A DNA stretch of 5,764 nt from JAIVJN01 sp036732565 (GCA_036732565.1 DAINCF010000470.1:1-5764); one strand, 5' to 3'. Shown: positions 1 through 5,764, numbered from the stretch's first letter. The notes: a model not told the origin generated them from the letters alone. A program made the numbers and translations.

Positions 1-88
1 GGAGCCCTCGCGCGTAGGTCACGCGTGCGCCCTCGGGCGTCGACAACGTCGGCGACGCGCGAAACGCCTCGCTCGTGCGGGTGAACAT
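1..88 (-). CDS. 5' end of an unidentified gene, cut by the window edge
   Basis: An ATG at 88-86 overlaps the TGA stop of the beta-helix gene (90-88) as TGATG, the classic arrangement for translational coupling. The frame stays open for 29 codons to the left edge and begins MFTRTSEAFRASPTL. Nothing in this short stretch identifies a family, and no membrane segment or signal peptide has appeared yet. The context suggests another member of the polysaccharide operon, translated by ribosomes finishing the beta-helix gene. An open frame this short can occur by chance in GC-rich DNA, so the call rests mainly on the stop-start overlap. Confidence 0.5.
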   Translation of the reverse strand, partial: MFTRTSEAFRASPTLSTPEGARVTYARGL

Positions 89-1818
89 CACCGTGTGGTC
101 CGTGTGCGGTCGCCGGCGGACGGGCGAACGACGAACACCGCGAATTCCGGCCGCGTGTCACGGGGCTGAATCAGCACGCCCGCGTCGGACCTGCGGCTGC
201 CGACCGGCTGCATCGACACCTCGATCGGCTGGCTCGCGTCCGCATCGGCGGCGGCGGGATGGCCAAACGGATCGTTGACGTCGACCAGGTCGACGCGCTG
301 CCCGTGCTCGAGGCCCAGCGCGTCGAGCGACACGAGCACGGTGGGCTCGCGGTCCCAGTTGTAGACGACGACGACGCCGCGGCCAGGGTCGTGCTCGTCA
401 CGCCTGACGAAGATCTCGACACCGGTCGGCCGTTGCCGGCCGTAGCGGCTCTCGCCATCGAACTTGTTCGCTTGCCGCCATTCGTTGTAGTTCAGGTTCC
501 CGCCGCCATACGAGTTCGTCGCCTGGTTGAAGATGAACGGATAGCCCCGTTCGGTCTGGTCGACGTAGCCGTTGCTGTTCCAGGTGTACCCGCCAGACGC
601 GTTTGGCGTCTGCACCCGCGCGATGGTCTGATCGACCGTCGGGTTCGGCGCGTTCTGCAGGTAGAACCGGTTACCGGTCACCGTGGCTTCGCGCCAGTTC
701 GCCATCGTGATCGACGACGACCCGCCAACGAGGATGCTGTCGGCGACGGTCACGGCGCCGGGCTGGCCGCGGCGGTTGTCGAGGCGAACGTTCTGGCCGG
801 TCGTGCCGGGCGCGTGATATAGATGGCTGTTCGTCACGCGAACGGTCGAGCCCGCACCTTCGACGAACAGGTTCTCGAGCCTGAAGGCGGCATCCCCACC
901 GGCTGACTGACCGTTGTTGAAGCTCACGAGACCATCGAGCGCCAGCCGGCCCGTCGCGTTGCCGGCGCCGGCGTTGATCCCTCGACCTTGATTGTTGAAG
1001 GTCACGACGTCGACGAGGTCCACGCGACCGATCGTGGAGAGCAGGATGCCGTGTCCGACGCCGCCCTGCGGCTCTTGGATGCCGTTGCGGAAGATCAAGC
1101 AGCCGTGCAACGCCGACCCATCTGCCTTTTCCGAGATCATCACGCCGGTGAAGGCGTCATGGACGGCGAGGTCGACGAGTCGAACGCGCGGCGCCAGTAT
1201 CGCAACCCCAGTGGCTCGTCTGGTGTTGCCTTGGCTGGGCGTGTCGAACGTACGCTGCGGATCCGAATTGGTGACCTCGAGTCCCCAGAACCACACGTCG
1301 GGTCCCGTGATCTCCAGTGTCGCGCGCAGCGATCCCGCGCCGTCGAGCACCACGTGCTCGCCGGGAAACGCCTTCACGTAAATGGTGGCGTCGGCGCTGC
1401 CACTCAATTCGCTGGCGAACGATCCCTTGTAGGTGCCGCCGCGGAGCCACAGCGTGTCGCCGGGTGCCACCGGCCCCTTGGATGACAGCGCCGTCGTCAG
1501 GTCCAAGGGTTGCTCGTGGCTGCCGTCGGCGGCCGCCACGCCGCTCGGCGCGGCGAAGTAGCTCTGGGCGGGCCGTCGCGGTGCAATCGGCGCCGGTGAA
1601 GCGACCGCCGCCATCGGGTCCGGAGATGGAGCTTCGGACGACACGGCGCGCATCGCGAACACACCGATCGCGACGAACGCGGTGACGAGCACCAACGGAA
1701 TCCACACCGTCCGCTGGTGAAGCCGGCCTCGAGACGTCGAGGACGGTGCTGTCGAGTCGGACGAACGGTGACGATCGGGCGCGTGCGACGACGTTCGAGT
1801 GGTCCTGTTCGTGGTCAT
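88..1818 (-). CDS. Membrane-anchored right-handed parallel beta-helix protein
   Basis: The product is a 576-residue protein of the pectate-lyase-like beta-helix superfamily. Residues 1-38 are polar and rich in Arg, Ser and Thr. One hydrophobic segment at about 39-59 (WIPLVLVTAFVAIGVF) looks like a signal anchor that would place the rest in the periplasm. A Pro/Ala-rich linker follows. From about 86 comes the usual opening of the fold: YFAAPSG, then a PGDTLWLRGGTYKG box near 119-132, then coils with repeated Asn/Gly turns (TNSD, FRNG, FNNQG, FNNG) to about 400. Residues about 465-576 form a beta-rich C-terminal domain (VVVYNWDRE, then PEFAVFVV) that I recall closing similar proteins, so the gene looks full length. 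Such proteins act as polysaccharide lyases, epimerases or binders; I cannot assign a catalytic triad. The ATG at 1818 is preferred because the longer in-frame start at 1854 is TTG and adds only 12 residues next to the repeat. No strong ribosome-binding site is visible. Confidence 0.85.
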   Translation of the reverse strand: MTTNRTTRTSSHAPDRHRSSDSTAPSSTSRGRLHQRTVWIPLVLVTAFVAIGVFAMRAVSSEAPSPDPMAAVASPAPIAPRRPAQSYFAAPSGVAAADGSHEQPLDLTTALSSKGPVAPGDTLWLRGGTYKGSFASELSGSADATIYVKAFPGEHVVLDGAGSLRATLEITGPDVWFWGLEVTNSDPQRTFDTPSQGNTRRATGVAILAPRVRLVDLAVHDAFTGVMISEKADGSALHGCLIFRNGIQEPQGGVGHGILLSTIGRVDLVDVVTFNNQGRGINAGAGNATGRLALDGLVSFNNGQSAGGDAAFRLENLFVEGAGSTVRVTNSHLYHAPGTTGQNVRLDNRRGQPGAVTVADSILVGGSSSITMANWREATVTGNRFYLQNAPNPTVDQTIARVQTPNASGGYTWNSNGYVDQTERGYPFIFNQATNSYGGGNLNYNEWRQANKFDGESRYGRQRPTGVEIFVRRDEHDPGRGVVVVYNWDREPTVLVSLDALGLEHGQRVDLVDVNDPFGHPAAADADASQPIEVSMQPVGSRRSDAGVLIQPRDTRPEFAVFVVRPSAGDRTRTTR

Positions 1819-1864
1819 GGCCTGTAAGGAGACGAGGAGACGGATCGCGTTCAACGTCGTGGGG

Positions 1865-1929
1865 GGCGGCTTCCCGCCTTCGCCCGGCTTCGGCGAGGTC
1901 TCGCCGTAGCGCGCTTGGCGCGGAGGCGG
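1865..1929. repeat. Intergenic imperfect palindromic (REP-like) repeat
   Basis: The 124-base gap between the fusion gene and the beta-helix gene holds nested inverted repeats. The outer arms 1874-1883 and 1920-1929 match at 9 of 10 positions. Between them lies a perfect palindrome, CGGCGAG (1891-1897) and CTCGCCG (1900-1906), separated by two bases. A further hairpin, GGCGG/CCGCC with a four-base loop, occupies 1865-1878. The wording (CGCCTTCGCC, GGCTTCGGCGAG) resembles interspersed repeats I recall from acidobacterial genomes, but copy number cannot be judged from one copy. The transcript would fold strongly here, which could pause polymerase, protect the upstream mRNA end or lower expression of the beta-helix gene. 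There is no T-run, so it is not a standard intrinsic terminator. Confidence 0.6.
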
Positions 1930-1942
1930 ACAGCCGGCCCCA

Positions 1943-4738
1943 TCAGGTCCGCCTGAGGGCGGACCCCACGCCAGTTTCTGCCGGTTCGGGGGAGGTCATG
2001 GCAATGTCGATCGCGGGCGCGAGCGGGTCCGTCGCCCGTCGTCCGCCGCGCGCCGCCGCGCGACGATCCGGCCGGCTCGGCTCTCGCCGGTCCGCGATGA
2101 CTTGCACGTACTCGAACGACGATCGGCCGGTGAACCGACGCCGGATCATCACCGGGCCTCGTCGGGTATCGCGCCGAGTGCGCGCGAGGCTGCCGACCGG
2201 CGTCTCGGGCATGAAGGTCCGCACCACGTCCCGGAGGTGATGCATCACCGCCGATTCGTCGCCGCGGTCGGCCGCCTGTTCCAGTTCCGCGATCTGGAAC
2301 GCCAACAGGTCCGGCGCGACGCCCGCCCGCGGCGTCACACGCAGAATCTTCTCGACCGAGGAGGTCTCGATCAGCTCGTCGCCACCAGCCAGTTCTTCGT
2401 ACAACTTCTCACCAGGACGCAGGCCCGTGTACTCAATCTGGATGTCTTGTTCGGGAATGAATCCGGAGAGGCGAATCAGGTTGCGCGCCATCTCGACGAC
2501 GGGGATCTGCTCGCCCATGTCGAGCACGAAGAGCTCGCCGCCGGTGCCGAGCGCGGCCGCCTGCAGCACCAGCTGCACCGCTTCGGGAATCATCATGAAG
2601 TAGCGGCGGATCTCGGGATGCGTGACCGTGACCGGCCCACCGGCCTTGATCTGGTCCAGGAACCGCGGCACCACGCTGCCGTTGCTGCCCAGCACGTTCC
2701 CGAACCGCACGGCGATGTACCGGCAGCGCTTCCGCTGGCTCAGGCCCTGCAGCATCAGCTCGGCGACGCGCTTGGTCGCGCCCATGACGCTCGACGGATT
2801 GACGGCCTTGTCGCTGGAGATCAGCACGACCCGCTCGACGCTGAAGCGATCCGCGGCCTCGGCCACCAGGCGCGTGCCGATCACGTTGTTCTTGATGGCC
2901 TCGCAGACGTTCAGCTCCATCAGCGGGACGTGCTTGTGCGCCGCGGCGTGGAAGATGATCTGCGGCCGGTGCGCGGCCATGACCGCGCTCAACCGGCGCT
3001 CGTCCGTGACATCGCCGATGGCGGTCTGGAACGCCGTGAACCCGATCTTCTCGGACAAATCGTTGGCCACGGCATAGAGGCCGTTCTCGTAGCGTTCGTA
3101 CAGAATCAGCGAGGCCGGTGACAGCGCCGCGATCTGGCGGCACAGCTCGGAGCCGATCGACCCACCCGCCCCGGTGACCATCACCCGCCGGCCCACGATC
3201 AACTCGCGGATCCGCGTCATGTCCAAGCCCACGGGCGCCCTCGACAGCAGGTCCTCGATGGAGAGCGTGCGGATCTGATGGACGTGGACCGGGCCATCCA
3301 GAACCTCGCGCAGATTCGGCAGCGTCGTCAGGCGCACCTTGAACGGCCGCAGCGCCTCCACGAGGCCGCGCATCGTGAGCGAATCCGCGTGGGGCACGGC
3401 GACGAGCACCTCGTGCGGCTGCTCCCGCTCCATGATGCGAGTCAGATCGCGTCGCGTACCCAGGACCGGGACACCGTGGATTCGCTGGCCGACCTTGGTC
3501 TCGTCATCGTCCACGAAGCCCACGGGCACGTACTGCACGTGGCGCTTCATGTCGCGGACGATCATCTCCCCGGCGTCGCCGGCGCCGTACACCAGCACGC
3601 GCTTCTCGTCTTTCGAGCGGCCGCGGCTGCGACGCAACCGCGTGACCAGGCGGATGCCGCCGACGGCGACGAGCAGCAGCAGGGCGTCGATGATGAAGAT
3701 CGAGCGCGGATAGGTGGCCACGCCAGCGACCCATCGCACGCCGACATAGAAGATCACCGAGCTGACCGCTATCGCCATGGCGATGTTGCGCAGGTCCCAG
3801 AGGCCCGCGTAGCGCCACAGTCCGCCATAGAGCTGGAAGGGCGCGAACACGAGACCGCGCAACGCGATGAGCCATGGCAGCGTGTCCTGCAGCAATCGCC
3901 ACTCGCGCTCGGGAATGTTCCCGTCGAATCGCAGCGCAAAGGCGGCGTAGTTGACGAGCCCCACCAGAATCAGGTGCACGAGCACGATCGCCGCTCGGCG
4001 CACGGAGGGGGGCACTCGCTTGACCATCTCCTCGGGTATGTCCACGCTCGTCCTTCCGGCTCCGGTGAACGACTGCACGGCGACGAGGCGCGGACCCGGT
4101 ATGCGCTTCATCTCAGCCGGCGGCGGGAACGATCGCCGGCCCAGCATGGACGCGCCGACGATGGCCAGCGTGCGCCAGACGATTTTCGCGTCGTACAACA
4201 GGGACGCCTCGCGGACGTAGACCTGATCCAGTGCCAGCTTTGTCGGGAGCACTTCGTCGACATAGCGACGCTCCGCGTCACCGTGCGCGAGCAGCGCCTC
4301 GCCGTGCGTGTAGTTGTAAAGGCTCCCCGGACTGGCCAGCCCTGGAAGCACATCCAGCGTCTCGGTCTGCGCGCGTGTGAAGTGGTCGCGGACGATGCGA
4401 GGGTCTTCGGGTCGTGGCCCGACGATCGCCATCTCGCCGCGCAGGATGTTCACGAGCTGCGGCAGCTCGTCGATCTTCGAGAACCGCAACCAGCGTCCCA
4501 CGGCAAACACGCGGGGATCGCCGCTGGAGGTGATCGCACTGCTGGCATCGGCCCCGGGGTGCATCGTGCGGAACTTGTAGAGCCAGAACTCGCGTCCGCG
4601 GCGGCCGACGCGGCGCGAGCGATAGACGATCGGTCCAGGGCTGCTCACCCACACGCCGATCGCCCCCAGCAACAGCGCTGGCGACAGGACTACGAGCGCG
4701 AGCGCCGCCAGCGTCTTGTCAAGCAGGTGTCTGTCCAT
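1943..4738 (-). CDS. Fused phosphoglycosyl transferase and membrane-bound nucleotide-sugar 4,6-dehydratase (WbpM/PglF/CapD-like)
   Basis: A 931-residue protein joins two enzymes usually encoded separately. Residues 1 to about 195 are a monotopic phosphoglycosyl transferase: a re-entrant hydrophobic helix with Ser19-Pro20, the RxGRxGxxFxxxKFRTM box at 42-59, the catalytic Asp90-Glu91 dyad and GPRPE at 107-111. It would transfer sugar-1-phosphate from a UDP-sugar to undecaprenyl phosphate. After a linker come four membrane helices (about 249-271, 287-308, 318-337, 346-366), a first nucleotide-binding-like domain (GAGDAG, 385-390) and an extended SDR domain with TGAGGSIG (522-529), Ser642-Asp643-Lys644 and Met652 where classical SDRs have Tyr. 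The Asp-to-Met spacing of nine equals that I recall for PglF (Asp396, Met405), so UDP-GlcNAc 4,6-dehydratase activity is likely. The dehydratase fold ends near 846; an Arg-rich tail of 85 residues follows. The ATG at 4738 overlaps the deacetylase gene by 20 bases. A GTG at 4750 would add four residues, and neither start has a clear ribosome-binding site. Confidence 0.93.
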   Translation of the reverse strand: MDRHLLDKTLAALALVVLSPALLLGAIGVWVSSPGPIVYRSRRVGRRGREFWLYKFRTMHPGADASSAITSSGDPRVFAVGRWLRFSKIDELPQLVNILRGEMAIVGPRPEDPRIVRDHFTRAQTETLDVLPGLASPGSLYNYTHGEALLAHGDAERRYVDEVLPTKLALDQVYVREASLLYDAKIVWRTLAIVGASMLGRRSFPPPAEMKRIPGPRLVAVQSFTGAGRTSVDIPEEMVKRVPPSVRRAAIVLVHLILVGLVNYAAFALRFDGNIPEREWRLLQDTLPWLIALRGLVFAPFQLYGGLWRYAGLWDLRNIAMAIAVSSVIFYVGVRWVAGVATYPRSIFIIDALLLLVAVGGIRLVTRLRRSRGRSKDEKRVLVYGAGDAGEMIVRDMKRHVQYVPVGFVDDDETKVGQRIHGVPVLGTRRDLTRIMEREQPHEVLVAVPHADSLTMRGLVEALRPFKVRLTTLPNLREVLDGPVHVHQIRTLSIEDLLSRAPVGLDMTRIRELIVGRRVMVTGAGGSIGSELCRQIAALSPASLILYERYENGLYAVANDLSEKIGFTAFQTAIGDVTDERRLSAVMAAHRPQIIFHAAAHKHVPLMELNVCEAIKNNVIGTRLVAEAADRFSVERVVLISSDKAVNPSSVMGATKRVAELMLQGLSQRKRCRYIAVRFGNVLGSNGSVVPRFLDQIKAGGPVTVTHPEIRRYFMMIPEAVQLVLQAAALGTGGELFVLDMGEQIPVVEMARNLIRLSGFIPEQDIQIEYTGLRPGEKLYEELAGGDELIETSSVEKILRVTPRAGVAPDLLAFQIAELEQAADRGDESAVMHHLRDVVRTFMPETPVGSLARTRRDTRRGPVMIRRRFTGRSSFEYVQVIADRREPSRPDRRAAARGGRRATDPLAPAIDIAMTSPEPAETGVGSALRRT
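1946..1965. repeat. Perfect 8-bp inverted repeat at the 3' end of the fusion gene
   Basis: GGTCCGCC (1946-1953) and GGCGGACC (1958-1965) are exact reverse complements around the four-base loop TGAG. The hairpin encodes the last residues of the fusion protein and ends next to its TGA stop at 1945-1943. The core GTCCGCC recurs on the minus strand in the neighbouring intergenic repeat (GCTGTCCGCCTCCGC), so the hairpin may be its outer part, reaching into the coding sequence. No T-tract follows in the direction of transcription. Confidence 0.65.
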
Positions 4739-5465
4739 TGCGGTACACACGGCGGACGGTCATGAAGACCTCCGCGACATCGAGACAGGTTTGATTGCCC
4801 CACGCCTTGGCGCGGTGCTCGAGCGCCTCGAGCGATCGCGGATGTGGGTACTCGCGGACCTCGCTGCGGTAGCACGCCATCGCCTCCAGCTTGGTCTCGA
4901 GCGTGTCGGTGATGTCGACCCACGTATCGGGCACGAACGTCCGCGGAAACGCCCACTCCGTGCTGCTCGCCGTGTCGAAGCTGTAGATCGCCTCGATGTA
5001 GTGCTCCAGCGGCCGCGTCGCCACCAACAGCGCCTTGAACAGCACCTCGTGATCGCGGTTGATGTCGCCGCCGTGCTGCGTATACACCAGGCTCGGCTTG
5101 GTTTCGCGCACGATCTGCTCCAGCGGCGCGATGATGTCGGTCAACGTCATCGTGTCCAGTCGCTGATCGGCAAGGCCGAGCAGGCGGATGTCGGTGACGC
5201 CGAGCCTGCGCCCCGCGGCCATGGTCTGCGCGCCCATGTTCTGGGTGCCGCGGCCGTAACGAAGCGATTCGCCTTCGCACACGATCACCGCCGTGACGCG
5301 ATCGCCGGCGCGCGTGTGCAACGCGATGGTGCCCCCGCACCCGAGAAGCTCGTCGTCAGGATGCGCGGCGACCACGAGCACGTTCCGCGGTGCCCGCTCG
5401 CCAGACGCGTCCTGCCCAGGGTTGTTCGCTGAGAGCTCGGCCGGAAATGACCCTACCATCGACAT
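4719..5465 (-). CDS. PIG-L family de-N-acetylase
   Basis: A 248-residue metal-dependent deacetylase of the PIG-L/LmbE family, whose members remove N-acetyl groups from amino sugars or sugar lipids (GlcNAc-PI, mycothiol and bacillithiol precursors, surface-glycan sugars). Residues 29-39 form the first strand and zinc motif (VVAAHPDDE; His35, Asp37, Asp38). HGGDINRDH at 131-139 provides the second signature; the histidine of its DH pair is the expected further metal ligand. SSTEW at 167-171 and YPHPRS at 206-211 are typical of versions in polysaccharide loci. No signal peptide or membrane segment is seen, so it should be cytoplasmic. It overlaps the upstream formyltransferase by about 110 bases and the downstream fusion gene by 20, so the three are probably co-translated. 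Residues 1-26 are linker-like. A later GTG at 5381, just before the first strand, is a possible shorter start. The substrate is unknown; a sugar nucleotide or lipid-linked sugar made by the fusion protein is a reasonable guess. Confidence 0.92.
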   Translation of the reverse strand: MSMVGSFPAELSANNPGQDASGERAPRNVLVVAAHPDDELLGCGGTIALHTRAGDRVTAVIVCEGESLRYGRGTQNMGAQTMAAGRRLGVTDIRLLGLADQRLDTMTLTDIIAPLEQIVRETKPSLVYTQHGGDINRDHEVLFKALLVATRPLEHYIEAIYSFDTASSTEWAFPRTFVPDTWVDITDTLETKLEAMACYRSEVREYPHPRSLEALEHRAKAWGNQTCLDVAEVFMTVRRVYRNGQTPA

Positions 5466-5764
5466 CCTCAACCTCGAGCAGCACGATGCTGCCATTGCCG
5501 CATGCGACCAATTGCCCGCAGGCACCAGCCTGCGGGCTCACGACAGATCCGATGACCGTTCCGGGGGGTGCGATCGGCGCCAGCGCGCGCGGCAGCAGCG
5601 CGCACTGCCAAATCAGGAATCGCCGTTCATTCAGGCACCCGAACGCGCCGGGGTACGGCCGCGTGAGCGCGCGGACGAAGTCGTACACCGCGACGTCGTC
5701 CTGGCTCCAATCGATCTCGCCGTCCTCGGGAATGCCGAGGATCTTGGGCAGGCTCACGAGCTCC
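5356..5764 (-). CDS. Formyltransferase, C-terminal part (ArnA/Fmt family), cut by the window edge
   Basis: The visible 135 residues are the C-terminal domain of a 10-formyltetrahydrofolate-dependent formyltransferase. The linker signature ILGIPEDGEIDW (DGxIDW at about residues 14-19) is followed by VRALTRPYPGAF (30-41) and the strands of the OB-like C-terminal domain through LVACGNGSIVLLEVE. The catalytic N-terminal domain (Asn, His and Asp in a Rossmann-like fold) is outside the window. The frame stays open to the edge: the GTG at 5757 is an internal Val codon, because the sequence upstream continues as Glu-Leu and the domain cannot stand alone. The same domain occurs in housekeeping methionyl-tRNA formyltransferase, but neighbours here are polysaccharide genes with no def or rsmB, so a sugar amine is the more likely acceptor. 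The last 35 or so residues overlap the deacetylase start and end in a basic run, suggesting a dispensable C-terminus. Confidence 0.85.
   Translation of the reverse strand, partial: ELVSLPKILGIPEDGEIDWSQDDVAVYDFVRALTRPYPGAFGCLNERRFLIWQCALLPRALAPIAPPGTVIGSVVSPQAGACGQLVACGNGSIVLLEVEDVDGRVISGRALSEQPWAGRVWRAGTAERARGRRAS
5457..5475 (-). promoter_or_regulatory. Tandem ribosome-binding sites and twin ATGs for the deacetylase
   Basis: On the minus strand this stretch reads GAGGTTGAGGATGTCGATG. The GAGG at 5475-5472 lies six bases before the ATG at 5465, and the GAGG at 5469-5466 lies six bases before the in-frame ATG at 5459. Either Met can therefore start the deacetylase (248 or 246 residues). The site lies inside the formyltransferase reading frame and argues against the longer GTG start at 5525. 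Confidence 0.55.

Noticed and set aside
1819..1860. A possible promoter before the beta-helix gene (TTGAAC followed about 18 bases later by an A/T-poor box)
   Set aside because: The -10 match is poor, it would sit almost on the start codon, and short matches like this are expected by chance.
1851..1943. A 30-codon minus-strand frame starting in TGATG after the fusion gene
   Set aside because: It is made almost wholly of the palindromic repeat, encodes a low-complexity Arg/Ala/Pro peptide and ends before the next gene; the start overlap is better explained as a leftover.
1861..1965. An intrinsic terminator in the hairpin cluster
   Set aside because: The stems are strong, but no run of T follows any of them on the minus strand, and the downstream gene belongs to the same functional set.
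2102..3121. A plus-strand open frame of 339 codons
   Set aside because: It is antisense to the dehydratase domain, has the same compositional bias and shows no motif; it is a shadow frame.
3278..4765. A long plus-strand open frame of 495 codons
   Set aside because: It lies antisense to the fusion gene, whose domains are unmistakable. Its translation is rich in His, Arg, Asp and Ala with no recognisable family, as expected from the shadow frame of a GC-rich gene.
5356..5757. A complete small gene starting at the GTG at 5757
   Set aside because: The sequence is only the C-terminal domain of a formyltransferase, and the frame is open upstream to the window edge, so the GTG is an internal Val codon.

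Overview
The window is GC-rich, with every convincing gene on the minus strand. It reads as the interior of a surface-polysaccharide or glycoconjugate assembly operon. The gene content, the Arg-rich tail of the large protein and the palindromic intergenic repeat remind me of Acidobacteriota, perhaps the Vicinamibacteria lineage. That placement is an impression from family resemblance and base composition; no marker gene here proves it.

In transcription order (right to left) there are five genes. (1) The C-terminal part of a formyltransferase of the ArnA/Fmt kind enters at the right edge (5356-5764). (2) A PIG-L family de-N-acetylase (4719-5465) has a start that lies about 110 bases inside the formyltransferase gene. 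(3) A 931-residue fusion protein (1943-4738) joins a monotopic phosphoglycosyl transferase to a four-helix, membrane-bound WbpM/PglF-type nucleotide-sugar 4,6-dehydratase and ends in an unusual Arg-rich tail. (4) A membrane-anchored right-handed beta-helix protein (88-1818) follows. (5) The first 29 codons of another gene, starting in a TGATG overlap, run off the left edge (1-88). The only real gap, 1819-1942 between genes 3 and 4, holds a compact set of inverted repeats; a perfect hairpin also overlaps the end of gene 3.

A coherent reading, which is inference, is as follows. The dehydratase domain makes a 4-keto-6-deoxy sugar nucleotide. The phosphoglycosyl transferase domain on the same chain starts the glycan by moving a sugar-1-phosphate onto undecaprenyl phosphate. 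The deacetylase and formyltransferase together could replace an N-acetyl group by N-formyl, and the beta-helix protein could bind, trim or epimerise the polymer on the outer side of the inner membrane. The aminotransferases and glycosyltransferases such a pathway needs would lie outside the window.

The points most worth following up are the phosphoglycosyl transferase-dehydratase fusion, the deacetylase-formyltransferase pair with its long overlap, the tail module of the fusion protein with its own internal ribosome-binding-like site, and the hairpin-rich repeat.
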